Shown here: piece after piece, positions 40,090 to 54,300 of the stretch | Layout of the letters: the number at the start of each line of letters is the position of its first letter | Numbering within the stretch: the first letter of the stretch is position 1 | NCBI GenBank assembly: GCA_028622995.1 | Contig: JAJQJQ010000018.1 | Location: 2,170,001-2,234,000, forward strand | From: Panagrolaimus kolymaensis | Lineage: Eukaryota > Nematoda > Chromadorea > Rhabditida > Panagrolaimidae | Length of the DNA: 64,000 bases | Direction: 5' to 3' | Translations under genes and position numbers: made by a program | Notes under the pieces: model-generated | Databases searched by the model: none | What the model was told of the DNA's origin: nothing | What the model saw: the letters and a program-made list of their open reading frames with translations, nothing else

Positions 40090-42400
40090 TTAATGAAAAT
40101 TAAGTACCACAGAATCATTGGATGGTGGATTTTGAGTATCAAATGAAAAATCTGGTTGACTTTCAGTTACTCTAACAACGGAGCTGCTGCTTTCTCTTGG
40201 ATTTGAATCTCTTTGATCAACAATTTGGTCAACTTCCATGGGAGTATTTTCTTGATCAGCCAATTGTCGAGTGGAAGATGTTGTTGCAGCCATTCTTCCA
40301 CGTTTTGCTGGAGCATTTCTTTTCTTTGCTGCTGCTGCTGTTCGCTTATTTTTTCCTTTAAGTTTTTTCATTGCTTCACTTTGAGCTTTTGCTTCTTCCT
40401 TCTTTCGCTCAGCTTCAGCATAACGATCATTTAATTTCTTTTGAAGCCTATTATTAATTTCTGAAACTTCTTCCGACCAATCAAGCTTTCGTTCAATATA
40501 TTCTGGGACTTGATTAACATAATCTGTATCTTTGGGCATTCCATATTTATCTGTTTCTTCAGTAATTCGATAATTTTGCATTAAAGTGCAGACATCAAAT
40601 CGACGATTATATTGTTCACGAAGTTGAAGGATGCGAATTTTAACTTGCTCAACTCGTCGAATAATTGTCAAACGGTAATTATCCAAACTTCCCAATAAAG
40701 CCTAAATTTGAATACTACATTTAAAAATAGTATGAGTATATAAAATTTACCAATCCCCAATTATGATGTCGATCACAGCTATCTTTGGTCATAGAACATT
40801 GACCTTGAGACATAATTTTATTTTTATCAAGCGGGGCTTTCATATTCATAATATCACCATTTTCATAAACCGCAAATGGAGCACCACAAATGCTTTCTTT
40901 AGCAGTTAAAAATCCCTTATAATGATCTGAACAAAGAACTTGAAGACGTTTACAATATGCATTTTGTTGTTTAATATACGCATCACAAATAATCTTTTCA
41001 GGGTTTTGTATTTGAGCATATGGGCCAGCAAAGCATGTGCGTTTTTCAATGCGAAAATAACATTTCATGATATGCTTTTTTAAAGCGCCATATGCATTTG
41101 AAATTTGCCCGCAAACAGGACATCGACCACTCTAAAAAAATGTTGAATTTAAAGATGAAGAAGAAAAATAAAAAGCACTAACAAATCCGGTGCCTATTTC
41201 ATCGGTGGTGGTTTCACTTGATTTTTTTGCTGCTTCTTGCGCTGGTTTTTCTTTTTTCTCACTTTTGCTATCCTGTTCTTCCAATCGACTAATATATCCA
41301 TGAAAGAATGATCGCGTGTCACTGACTGTCGATAATTCATCTTCCAAATTATTTTGCTCTTTTATTGAATCTTCTATTTGTCTTTGAAGCCTCAAGAAAG
41401 TTTCAGGTTGCTCGGTTAAATAATCTTTTACTCGAACGGGAAGAACTACCAATAATCGCGCCTGAAAAAAAAATTGACTAAAATTAGGATTAAGAGAATT
41501 TAATTTTACCCTTGCTCGATTAAGCCCGCATTCATGTGAACAATATTTTGATCCAGGTCTGGATTGTTTAATGCATTGAGGGCCTTGACATTGAATAACT
41601 TCGGTGGAATTCTAAAAATTTAAATCTTTAAAAAAATTCAAAGAAAAAGAATAACTCACCGATAAACTTGGAGTAACTTTTTCTTTTCCAAATAATAAAA
41701 CTTCTTCCACGGGTTTCTTTTTTATAGTTTCTAAAACTTTTTGTGTTTCCTCGTCTTCCGATGATTTTGAATCCGAATCAGAGAGGTCTAAAATAATTTA
41801 AATATACATAATTCAATAAAAATATAATATGCTTACTTAGATTATTTACGCATATTCGCCGAATGCAATCCTTCTTTTCATAACAATTTGTGCAAATATC
41901 GCAATTGGCTGTTCTGAAGCAACCCGAACAATTGCCGCATCTTTCGCGAAGTTTGATTTTTTTCTTAATAATTTTACTTTGAGCTTCACCAATTTTTTGT
42001 ATATCTTTTTTCTGTTGGTTACTTACGGTTGGAGCTAACTTTAAGAGGGACGACTCGTTTAGTCCTGGTTCTTCCTTTATCTCGAATTCACGTGGTTGAT
42101 TCTTCTTTGGAATGAAACCGGATTTATATGTGGTTTTCAATGACATGTTTTTAGCGATACACTTTTCACAATAAAATTTATCCACCATCGAAGTTTCTTT
42201 TTCGGAAAACTTAAAAAAAAAATATTATTATAAAATTATGAATATAGCAGATAGCAAACCTTAGCACATTTTCCGTGATACCAGGTTTCACATCCATCGC
42301 AAAGGATCCAATATGAGCTTCCTGCGGCTTTTCCACAAGGGCATACAATATCATCATCTTCATCAGATGAACCTTTTCGAGCGTCTTTTCGTTTTCCCAT
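40090..42400 (-). CDS. CXXC1: CXXC finger protein 1 (CFP1), COMPASS subunit
   Basis: About seven exons from MGKRKDARKGSSDEDDD (42400) to SNDSVVLNFH and a TAA at 40090. A PHD finger (CPCGKAAGSSYWILCDGCE, then WYHGKC and CEKCI) reads H3K4 methylation in the family. Next is a CXXC-type cysteine cluster (RCGNCSGC, NCDICTNC, DCIRRIC). Then comes the CFP1-specific SET1-interaction part with QSRPGSKYCSHECGLNRA, a coiled coil, and the C-terminal Cys/His block (SGRCPVCGQ, KRTCFAGPYAQ, CSMTKDSCDRHHNW). CFP1 recruits the SET1/COMPASS methyltransferase to promoters. The CXXC region lacks the KFGG loop and nearby basic residues found in vertebrates. An Ala/Lys/Arg-rich tail follows. A TTTTAG acceptor two bases before the ATG suggests trans-splicing. 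Confidence 0.93.
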
Positions 42401-43730
<1,330 letters not shown>

Positions 43731-44515
43731 ATATCATCATCATTTTCTGCGGGTGTTGTTTGTCAAAAAAATAATTATTTGCAATTATTCCCTCGTTGTT
43801 TTCTCTTACTCTTCTTGAACTGAATATATCGCACATGCGAAACTCTTTAAAATTTATTTAACTTTATCGTTTTTTTATTGTATCCTTTACATTATTATTA
43901 AAAATGTGGTTGTACTCTCCAGCTTTCTTATTCGTTGCTGGTTGATTTTTTCTTATTTTTGGCTATGGTCATTAGCTACTAATTTTGTGGTGTTTATTGT
44001 TTTTGTATAATAAACGGGATATATGTATCTAAATGGCGATAAAACGAATTTTAATAAAATACAAAAATGGAGTTTATTCAGATACAACAATTATCCAGAA
44101 CAATGAAGTAAAAAAGCATTTGAATTGATTTGAGCCAATCTTTTATTTTCGAATTAGGTACTAACAAAGCTAATGGATGAAACGAAAAGTTCCTGGATTA
44201 GTTTTTTTTTTAATTCCAAAAATTATCGACGAGATGTTACAATAATAAATATTTTTCAGTCAAAACTATTGCAATTTGGTTTTGAATTTTTCGCTCTACC
44301 AATTCAAAATTTTTGTGATGTTACTAAAGTTTATAATTCAAGTCGAGCAAAAAATATATTGCTAAACTTCCAATTGATAATCCTACAGAATATGCGGTTT
44401 TTGAAAGATATACCCTTGTATAAATTTGTCCCCATTTCGTGAATACAGAAAAAAATAGTTATAAACATTTATTGAAATGACATTAAAATCAGTTAGATTA
44501 CAAAATCAGAATTTT
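43731..44515. other. Intergenic between convergent ARF and REEP genes
   Basis: 3' flanks of both genes, AT-rich. The 90-codon plus-strand ORF at 44173-44442 has no splice or family support. No other feature seen. Confidence 0.4.
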
Positions 44516-45320
44516 TTAGGCAGATTTGAAGTAGTTGGAGGTGAGAGCATCGATCTTTGTGACGACAGGATTGATGACATTGTTGAAGAGACGAATGGCA
44601 CCTTTGATTTGAGGAAGACCGAGAACGAGAAGGATGGCGAGCTTCAAGACGAAGTAGATCGGGAAATATTCCATGATTCCATCAGCAAAGAAATCGAGAA
44701 GAGCAAGAAAACCGAAGCAAGTCCAATACATGAGCCATTGACCATCATCATCCTTGTTACCAGTACGAACAGCTTGGATGGAAGCGTATGCAGGATAAGC
44801 GAATCCAATCAAGTTACAAACAAGAAGAGCACTTCCACCAAAGATCATGTAAAGAGCAACGACGGTGCAGAGACCATAGAAATACTAAAAAAAAGCAGTA
44901 AATTAATGATAAAGTGAAAGAATAGAATAAAAAACATACCGCTTCACGTTTGATCTTGGTGGTGTTTTCAAGTTTGGCGAAGTTCGTATCCAAGAATTGA
45001 ATGTTTGATTGATAGAGAGCTTTCTTGAGAGCAGGAGCTACATCAGCAAACGAATTGACTTCATATGCACCAGATGAAGGAGCAAGAGCAAGAGAACCAG
45101 CAGCACGAGATGTTGGTGGAATTGCAGTAGTTGGAGCAGGAGATTGAGCTTCTTGGTGTTGAACTTCTTGAGTTTGAGCTTCTTGCTTTGGAGCTTTTTG
45201 GTTTTGAACTTCTTGAGGTTGAACTTCTTGAGGTTGAACTTCTTGAGGTTGAACTTCTTGAGGTTGAACTTCTTGAGGTTGAACTTCAGGAGTTTGAGCT
45301 TCTTGATTGGTTGAGGCCAT
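44516..45320 (-). CDS. REEP5/YOP1-type ER-shaping protein with repeat-rich N-terminus
   Basis: Two exons. Exon 1 starts at 45320 ([14 protein letters not shown]) and ends KIKREA at a GTATGT donor. Exon 2 begins after TTTTTTAG with [17 protein letters not shown] and ends TSNYFKSA at 44516. Exon 2 is the TB2/DP1/HVA22 core: two hydrophobic hairpins with [17 protein letters not shown] and [17 protein letters not shown]. This family (REEP5, Yop1) bends ER membranes into tubules. The N-terminal 60 residues are unusual. They hold tandem PQEVQ pentapeptides and related Gln/Glu-rich repeats, coded by a 15-bp minisatellite, then a Pro/Ser/Ala linker. The core is conserved, the tail is likely disordered and fast-evolving. 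Confidence 0.92.
45195..45300 (-). repeat. 15-bp coding minisatellite (PQEVQ repeats)
   Basis: On the plus strand GTTGAACTTCTTGAG repeats about six times in tandem, most copies identical. Read on the minus strand it encodes PQEVQ pentapeptides of the REEP/YOP1-like protein. Degenerate copies flank it on the C-terminal side. Confidence 0.9.
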
Positions 45321-45999
45321 TTTTCAAAGATACGAGCGTGTCAGCAGCCAACGAGCGATCAAATTAATCACGAATGAACTAAAATTCATGCACGCTTTCC
45401 CTTTTATACGTTTTTCAAGGTTTCTCGTTTCCTTCATCTTTTTTATTCAAATTTTGAATATTTTTCTTTTTTGGATGCATTTGCGTGCATTAAAAAAATT
45501 CAAATATTCCGTTTCCTTGTAAATCATAGCCCGAGTGTCCATTCATTTAATATTCGGTTACAATTTTTTTGCCATTTTTTGTCTTCGTTTTATCTAAGAC
45601 CATCGTTATAGTATATTTTGCTTATTTTTGGTCTAATTTGTTTCGATAGATACGTTTATAAAATTCATGAAAGGTAAGCAAAGATATTTTATATACAAAG
45701 TAATAAATAAAAACATTAAAAACATAAACTTTCTCAAACATTTTTCTTACTTCTTATAAATTTATAAACTGTCTGTCGAGGGCAGAAATTTATTGTTAAT
45801 GGCGAAGATAAATTCATTAACTTGGTGGTTTTAAAATATGTTTAAAATATATTTTTATGGAAAACAACTAAAATAAAATCAATCTTTTAAGAAACAATTT
45901 GAATAGCAAAAATTTATTACAAGAAAATAAGCAAATAAAAGCTTCTTTATCAAGAAAAGCAACAACAAAAAAAAAGAAAAATTTTAAATGTAAAAGCGA
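45321..45999. other. REEP/YOP1-like gene promoter and MEC-17 3' flank
   Basis: About 0.7 kb, AT-rich, no gene seen. Confidence 0.4.
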
Positions 46000-46947
46000 C
46001 TACCAAAGAGGTTGACTGCTAAGAAGCTGATTTTTTCTTTCACGAGCTTGATGAGCTCGATTTGCAAGGGTTCCTTCGGTGCTGGTATCTGCATCCACAG
46101 GTGAACCAGTTGCTTGTCCTTTAGCTCGATGACCATTGATTGCATGGTTTAGCCAACGATTTGGGCTTGAGCCATTGCCAATTTGTCGAGGAGTTGATGG
46201 ACGGCGCCATCCTTCAGGAGCTTCATCTTCTAAAAATTTATTTAATTTTTTCTTGTCTCACACCAAAAAATTTTTTACCCGTAATTTCAACGGATTCAAA
46301 AACTTGTGGGAATACAACATAATTAGTATTTTGCCAAATGGGTTCAGTAAGTTCATAATTTTTGTTCATAAATGCAAGTAAAGTTACGGTAGGATTATCC
46401 AATGGAACTTGATAAGGCTGAATTCTTTCATTTTTAAGCATCACATCAAAAAGTTGACGTCCAATGCCTTTTCGTTGATATTTGAAATGGACATAAAAAT
46501 CCAATAAGCAAAGAAATTCTCCCTCATAAGTAATCATTTGGCGGTCATAAAGGAAGAGCTTCTTTCGACCAACTTTAAGAATGCCCAAAAAACGACTGAC
46601 ATTTTTTTCTCTATAATTATTTTTAGTTTTATTTTTTTAATAAAATTGTAGAAAAGCAGAATAAAAAATTGTTTACTCGTCGAATTCCCAAGAGAGATAA
46701 AGAATTTGATCAGATAGAATAAGTTTTTCACAAGTTGTTAGAGGTGTTCGTAAATGTACGCTATCTGCAGATAAACGAGATAAACTATCAATAGCTTTAT
46801 AAACTTTTTCGCATCTAAATTTAATCTTAAAATGGACTTCTAGAAAAAAAATATAAAACCAACTAACTGAAGTTGTTTTAAACGCATTGCATCGAATCGA
46901 ACTAAAGATGACCCAAGAATGGGTGAAAGATTTCCTTGAATTTCCAT
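46000..46947 (-). CDS. MEC-17: Alpha-tubulin N-acetyltransferase (ATAT1/MEC-17)
   Basis: Four exons from [18 protein letters not shown] (46947) to [12 protein letters not shown] and a TAG at 46000. The Gcn5-related acetyltransferase core has [18 protein letters not shown], then ECL-type [19 protein letters not shown], with the acetyl-CoA loop [32 protein letters not shown] follows. These match ATAT1 closely. The enzyme acetylates alpha-tubulin Lys40 in the microtubule lumen; in nematodes it acts in touch neurons. The first intron is best placed at donor GTTAGT with acceptor AAATTTAG, giving KQLQ-CEKVYK in frame. The C-terminal tail is basic and unstructured. Confidence 0.93.
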
Positions 46948-47619
46948 TGTCGACAATTTTTTTTTACAAAATAAAAAGGAGAAAAGCTTTTTGACCAAGT
47001 GCTCAGTAAAAATTGCCGCCGCCTCAACTGGAGAATAAATACTTTGAAAGTCGATTGTAATTTTTTTGGAAGTCTTCCTCTTCGGGTTTTTTTCAATGCA
47101 TTTTTAATTTAACTATCTTTTGATACTTTTTGGTACATTTGTACATTCTCTTTTTTGTAACAAATGCATAACTTTACATTGGACAACTTTGTGCTTTTTC
47201 ATTTTAATTGTCACCAAAAAATATTCTTTGGCCCAACAACGATGGCATGTTTTTTCATTAAAGTTGAACCAGTGGATCCACAATTTAAATAAAACTTTGT
47301 GAAATTAAAAATTATCGTATAAAAATTGCATATTAGTAGGATAGCCATCTTTCATTCAAAATAACAGAAACAATTTTTTTTTCTCATGCTTGCTCTCATT
47401 AGTGCATTTTTTGATTTCATGATATTTAGCCAAGAAAAAGAAGCATCACTCGTTTTTATCTTTCAATCAGTTGTTTATGCTTGATTTTTGTGCTTCGTTT
47501 CTGTTGGGTTGGCTATAGTTTGTTTAGCTTTTTGCTTTGTTTTGTGATCGTGATTATTTTCGTGTTTCTCCCTTGTTTATAATCGTTAGCGCGCATATAT
47601 TTTAGATTGCAAATTTCAC
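46948..47619. other. Intergenic between MEC-17 and Helitron flank
   Basis: Presumed MEC-17 promoter. AT-rich with no gene. The left limit of the Helitron lies somewhere to the right of this stretch. Confidence 0.4.
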
Positions 47620-47815
47620 CATCAAACTCAAGAAAAGAAAGAAGAAAAAAGGAAAAAGAAAAAAGAAAGAAAATAAGAAAGGAAAAGAAGAAGAAAAAAG
47701 CATTTGTAGCTTTAAAAGAAAATAAAGCATTTGTAGCTTATAAAGAAGAAAAGCGTTTGTAGCTTAAAAAGAAGAAAAGCATTTGTAGCTTAAAAAGAAA
47801 AAGAAGAAAAATCAA
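47620..47815 (+). repeat. Polypurine tract followed by about 30-bp tandem repeats
   Basis: From about 47620 to 47700 the plus strand is almost only A and G. Then four degenerate units with the core AAGCATTTGTAGCTT, each followed by an AAAAGAAGAA-type spacer, run to about 47810. It lies just beyond the 3' flank of the Helitron ORF. Confidence 0.85.
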
Positions 47816-48361
47816 AGACAGTCAAGTGCTGTTTCGGTATGTTTATTAACTGTTTGAGTTGGTGGTGTAGTCTTTGTTTTATTGTTTAGTGAGTTACGAT
47901 CCCAAAATCTTGTTATTTATAGTTGAGACCTCTTCCTCTATTCCCTCCCATTGCTTATAGCGATATAAGGCTTAATACTAATAGAAACAAAATAAGAATT
48001 TTTAAGATTTATTATAAGAACAAACAAACAATTTTAATAGTAATAAACGAAACAAAAACAAAAACGATTGAGAAAAGTGTTGGTGTAATTTAGGAGTGAC
48101 ACACGGCACCTTGTTTTTTTGTCAAAAAAAGCTAAAACTTGAAGAGATGTAAGCAGCATTTGATGAGAAAAGTTTGTTGAGAAACGACCATGAGATATTT
48201 TGAGAATTGACAGGAGATTAACGACAACGCATTGAAGAACCTCAACAGATATTAGGACCAAAAGATATTGAGATGAAATATGAGATGAGCAAAAGATGAT
48301 TGTTCAAGAAGCTGAAGATTAACGACACGCAAGTGAAGAACCTTGACAGCTTGGCGATAGT

Positions 48362-51300
48362 TTATTGCCGATTTACTTGTTGATTCATAGCATTGATAAC
48401 TTCTTTGAAGACGATGTTGGTAGTATGAGGAACTTTCTTTCCATTGACGGTTGCAGTGTTTTCATTGCTCACGAAAATTTTGATATCTTGACGACGTCGT
48501 ACACGACTAACAGCAACATAGCATTGACCATGAGAAAATGATGGAGTGTTGAAGATGATACCAACCTTGCTTAAAGTTTGACCTTGAGATTTGTTGATTG
48601 TCATTGCGAAGGCAGGACGAATAGGAAGTTGATACCTTGTAAATTCAGGCAATGAGTCATCAGATTTGTCAGAAAAGTTGTTCGGTATAGCAACGATTGG
48701 TACTAATTGACCTTTTGAGCTTCCAGTGATGATACGACAGCCAATGTAATTTGCACCCATATTTTCAACAACCATGCGTGTTCCATTGCAAAGACCAAGG
48801 CGAATATCCAAGTTTCGGGTGAGCATCACAACGCTGCCAACTTTAAGACGAATAATATTAGATGGAATTGATGAGTGTTCAAATCTTGCAAGTTCTTCAG
48901 CATCATAGTTGTCACGTAAGAATTCATCTTCAGGATAAGAAGTGTTTGACATGATATTAACAGATGCAAATTCTTTATGATCACCGGGAAGCATCGAGAT
49001 GATACGTTCATTGAGATCTTTGACAGTTTCGTTCAGAGGAGCCATAAGAACAGCTTCAGAAACATATTCGAGGTATTCAGCAGATTTAGGATCATCAAAT
49101 AATTTAGCAGGATAAACGAAATTCAAGACGGAATTTTGATCGTAGCAGACAATATCATCTGGAAGTTGGATTTTTGATGGACCAAAAGAACATTGAACTC
49201 GACCATTACCAACATCACTCAACCATGCAGAGTATGAAGGATCATTAGCAGCACGAACATTAGTTGTCAAAGAGTAAATCTTGAAGTTTTCTCTGAAGAG
49301 AGGAGAGCATAACAAAGAAGCTTCATAGGATGATCGAGCAGTTTCATGGCGCATGACAGGTAGTAGTTGTTTGAAGTCACCACCAAGGACAACAGTCTTG
49401 TTTCCAAATTTCGAATGATGTTCATCGATTCCAACCAAATTCCTAATCAAAGAAGCGACGTGTTGCAGGACAGATTTATGTTGCATAGGACTTTCATCCC
49501 AAATAATCAAATCAGCTTCAATAATTAGTCGAGCAAGTGGATCATTTGGAGCAATGTTGGGTTCTTGATGGATGTCCAAAGGAATTCGGAAAGCAGAATG
49601 AGCAGTTGTACCACCATCAAGGAGAATAGCAGCAATTCCAGTTGAAGCAACAGCGATGACCTTCTTTCCCATAGCTCGAAATCTTCTAATCATAGTGTTG
49701 TAGACGAACGTTTTGCCGGTACCACCACTACCTTGCAAGAAGAAAAGACGCTCACGGTTACGATCAGTTGGATTAAAAAGAGCTTGTTCCACTTTATCAA
49801 CAAAAGCACGTTGTTCAGTGTTCAAGTTTTCATAGTCTTCAGCACCATCGTTAGAATCAGGAGGAAAAGCATCATTGATCGCATCCATCAAGTCATCTTC
49901 AGAAACATCAGGAAGTTTAAAATCAGCAGTGGTTTTTTGATGATGAAAGAGAATCGAGGCAATGTGAGCAAGAGCACGTTGAATTCGAATTTCCTTTGAG
50001 ATATCAGCATTTCGATCGATGAGCAAATCACAGTACTTTTCCCATAAAGCTACAGCATCAAGAGGTTCGTTGTACACCAAAAGAAGAGCGAAAACAACAC
50101 GGCATTGGCGAGGCATGAATTCTTTGGTAATTTCATCCATAGTTGTGTAGCAAATGGTATCATCAATATATAGATTTCGAGCTACAGCAGCAGCACGATA
50201 AGTTGGAAATACTTCTCCATTGAAAGTTCGAATAGCTTCATAATTTGGAGGACCTTTGACATGCTTGAGAAGTTCACGCATACAATAAAGTTCCACGTCA
50301 CTTGGATAGATAGTACGAAGGCGGCCAACAACTTTTCGATCACGAACACGTCGATTCCATTTCTTGTTCTTGTAGTCCCATGTGTAATATTCATTTACTT
50401 GATGATAATATAAGTTGATGGAGCGAGTTGAAAGATCAGCAGCAGTGTAAACATTTGGATTTGCAGCAATTTCAGAAAGTTCTTGATTCACTAACTTGAA
50501 AAAAGCAGTAAGCCTTGAGACAGCTCGCGCTTCGGTTTCGGCACCGCTATTTTCAGTTAGGTTCTTCAATCTTTCTTCAGTGTCTTCAGGATTGAATATG
50601 ACGTTGTGATTATCTTCAAGATGGACTTTATGTTCTTTAATTGAATGAGAGCATCGGGTCGTGAACATAGATAAGAGACTTTCAACAGCTTCAGCAGCAC
50701 CAACGCATCTCATCTTTCGGAATTGGACGATTTCGTTATAGTCAACGACGTTGTTATTTTGAGTTGAATTCTTCATTTCACGAACAGAGACGAAGGCTTG
50801 ATCATTTCCTTTGAAGATGTATTTGTACAAATATTTGATGCATTTGATTCCACCACAGTGTTCAACGTTGATATGCGAATTGTATTTCAAGAGCAAGTAA
50901 CGATTATGTGCGATGATGTATTGATTTGTAATAGGAACATTACGACGTTTACCATTAGCACCAACTTCAACAGATCTACCATCATCTGGACGCTTCAATT
51001 GAGCATAACCATCGAGACGCATAACAGTTTCTTCAGTATAAGGCTTTGGGAAGTCCTTTCCACAAATGCCTGGTTGTTTTCCATTTCCGCAAACAGCTTT
51101 ACATCTTTTTGGATCATGAACCATAAGTGTCATAACAGTATCATAGTAGCGTCGTTGATAGTCAGCATCGTAAGAAAGATCAGAATCATCAGGTTTGACA
51201 GGAATTTGAGCAGATATGAGATCATCGACTTCTTCAGGAATGTTGTACTTGTAGTCGTCTTCCATGATGAGGAGCATATGAAGATGTGGCATACCCCGTT

Positions 51301-54300
51301 TTTGATGTTCCAATGATACAGAGTAAGCTTTAACTTTACCAAGAGTATTCTTTTTCAAGACATCTTCAAGAAATTGCTTAGCCTTCAGGTTGAATACACG
51401 ACAGATGAGATCAGGTCGATCAATCCAAGTTTCAGCGGGTTGATTGTTATCGCCACGTCGAAGATTTTCCGTGATTTCTCTCCACTTTGGGTTTCCAGTA
51501 AATGTTACGAAGAGTGAAGGCATGCCATGACGATTACAGAGAGCAATGTTGTCCTTGAACCTTTCTTGCATATAACGATTGCCACCACGGAAATTCTTGT
51601 TGAGCATCACGATTTTACCAAGCTTTTTACCACGAAGTTGTTCATCACGATCAATCCTTGCTTGTAGAGCATCACGAAGTCGGCTGCATTGTTCATATCG
51701 CTTTTGCTTTGATGGATCAGATTCAAGTTGTTCCAGCTTATCAAGACGTTGACGAAGCACATTGAGATGACCATTGATGATGAAGATTTGGCTGAGAGTT
51801 TTTTGGCCAGTTACAGGATTGAAGTTGTTCTTTTGTTGATCTGTACGATCATACAATAACGAAGTGTAGTGTTGCTTCATTGAAACGTTTTCATACTTCT
51901 TCGAAATTGGCAATTCTTCATCATCATCAAGTTCTTCAGCTTCAGAATCACTTCTAAATTCAGGATCACTTTCAACATCATTAGCAGTAAGATATCGAGT
52001 AGCAGGATCAAGCTTCTTGAGATTAGGATGCCATCCTTCTTGACCAAAGACGAAAATGAGAGGATAAGCAGCAGCATCAGCAAATGAATCGAAATGAGGA
52101 ACATAGCGAATACTGTTGCTTCCATCTTTAGAAATTCCAAACCAAAGACCTTTTGGAGGAGCATCAAGATCATCAGAGCGATAGATAGAGAAAACTTGCC
52201 CATTGACGGTAGGAAGATTGAGACGTCCTGGATGAGTATGTTGATCATTTCCGTTTTCCCAAACCAAATAGAATTTTCTGAGTTCAGTTCCTTCAGCAGC
52301 ACATTTAGCTTCTTCATCAGCAAGGATTTGTCTCATGTTTTTCAACATGTCAGCAAGAGGATGATATTGACGCAGCATAGCTTCTAACAATCCAATAAGA
52401 TCTTTGTTCTTTGCGGCATCATCAGCTTTGAAATGTAATTTTTTAACAGCATCAGATAGTCGATTGTTGAGAGCTTGATCGGAGTCGATGCAGTAGTTTT
52501 GAGCAAAAGAAGGAGCTTCTCCATCCATAGGTACCAAATCACCTGCATTATGACGTAATTCCCCTTCAATCTTGAAAGCATCAGCATGTCGAGTAACCTT
52601 TGCTTGTGTTGAAACCATTGCCATTAAACTATTGAATTGTTTAGGATGAGTCCAGAAATCGCTGAAGGAGGCAATTTGATCCCATCGAGCAGGCATCGGA
52701 GGAATATCAGGCATTGGAACAGCACCTTTAGCACAACAACCACCCAAAGATTCACAATGGAAGAGGAAAGCATTACAATAATGACATCTTTTATTCATAG
52801 GACCGAGATAATGTGGATCAGGATTGATTCCAGAGCTTCGAAGTCCAATAGGTTTGCCAAGTCGAAGAGTTGAGTTTCTTTTTGATGTCATTCTTTCATC
52901 ATATAATCTTCTTGTATTATCAGTTCTTGGTATGATTCTTTGAGATTTTCTTAGAGGTACAGATGGTTGAGGTGTCGATAATGGTGCAGCTTGAACATGT
53001 TGAATCAAATCATTCTCAGCTGGAAGTTCAAGTTGAGATGGATCAATAAGAGGAAGTGGTTGGTTCAGTTGTCTTTCGAAAGCTGTAGGTAACCATGTAT
53101 CAAGATTCGTACGATGCCATTCATCTTTGTCTTTATTCAACTCATATAGCATGTTCAACAAATATTGCATTCGATATCTTTCAGTGGCCATGTTGAGACG
53201 ATGATCAAATTTCATTGAGTAGCCGTGGAATGCGAGATTTTCAGCGATTAGAAGTTTATGAGGTCCACAGTTAAAACCATCCCGTTGAAAATCAAAAGTT
53301 GAAGTGTCAGCTCTTCGAGGTACAATGTGGTGATCAATGATTTCAGCAGCTTTGAGTTTTTCAATAATGGATGTACATAGAGCAAGTTCGTCAGCATAAA
53401 TTTCTCCAGAAGTAGCAGCAGATTGAAGAGTGTCATAGTAATCTGCATGACCAAGCAACACATGAATAGCAAGAAGAGTCCAGTGATTTCCATTCATAAC
53501 GTTGAGAGGACACAAAATAAGTTCAGGATTATCAGGATACACGAAGAGGAAGTTTTTTATGTTTACATTGACGTTGTTAGCATGCGAATGGACAAAAAGC
53601 GAATCCAACACAGCGATTCTTAGAAATGTTCCATAGCGAACAGCGTGTCCAGCCATAGCACCAAGATATGCAAGCATTTTAACATCATTGAACCATTCAT
53701 TCCTATCACGTTGATAATCACTTTGAATTCGGACATGATGGAATGGAAGTCGTTCATAATCAGGTGGTTCAATAAATGCATTGTCATCATCAAGCATCAA
53801 AGAATCATCATGTTCATGAGCAAATTCAGCACCTTCTTCGATAACACCTGAGACTCGAGATTGATGATCCTGAAAAACAAATGAATAAAGACATTGAAAG
53901 AAAAAGCATTCGAAGTAAATGGTTTGATTAAAAAACAAAAGGATAAAACATACGATATCATGTTCAGAATGATGTTGACAATCATCGTCATCGATTACAA
54001 TATCATCGGTATCATTAGCAGTTTCTTTGTTTACAGTTGAGCCTCGAGATTGATGATCCTGAAAAATAAATGAAATAAGACTTTGAAAGAAAAAGGATTG
54101 CAAGTAAATGGTTTGATTAAAAAACAAAAAGATAAAACATACGATATCATGTTCAGAATGATGTTGACAATCATCGTCATCGATTACAATATCATCGGTA
54201 TCATTAGCAGCTTCTTTGTTTACAGTTGAGACTGGAGATTGATGAACCTGAAAAACAAATGAATAAAGACATTGAAAGAAAAAGCATTCGAAGTAAAAGG

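Noticed and set aside
44477..44917. 146-codon plus-strand ORF
   Set aside because: It lies antisense to the conserved REEP/YOP1 exon, whose frame and splice sites are convincing.
50798..51316. 172-codon plus-strand ORF inside the Helitron
   Set aside because: Antisense shadow of the Rep domain; the Helitron frame carries the conserved motifs.
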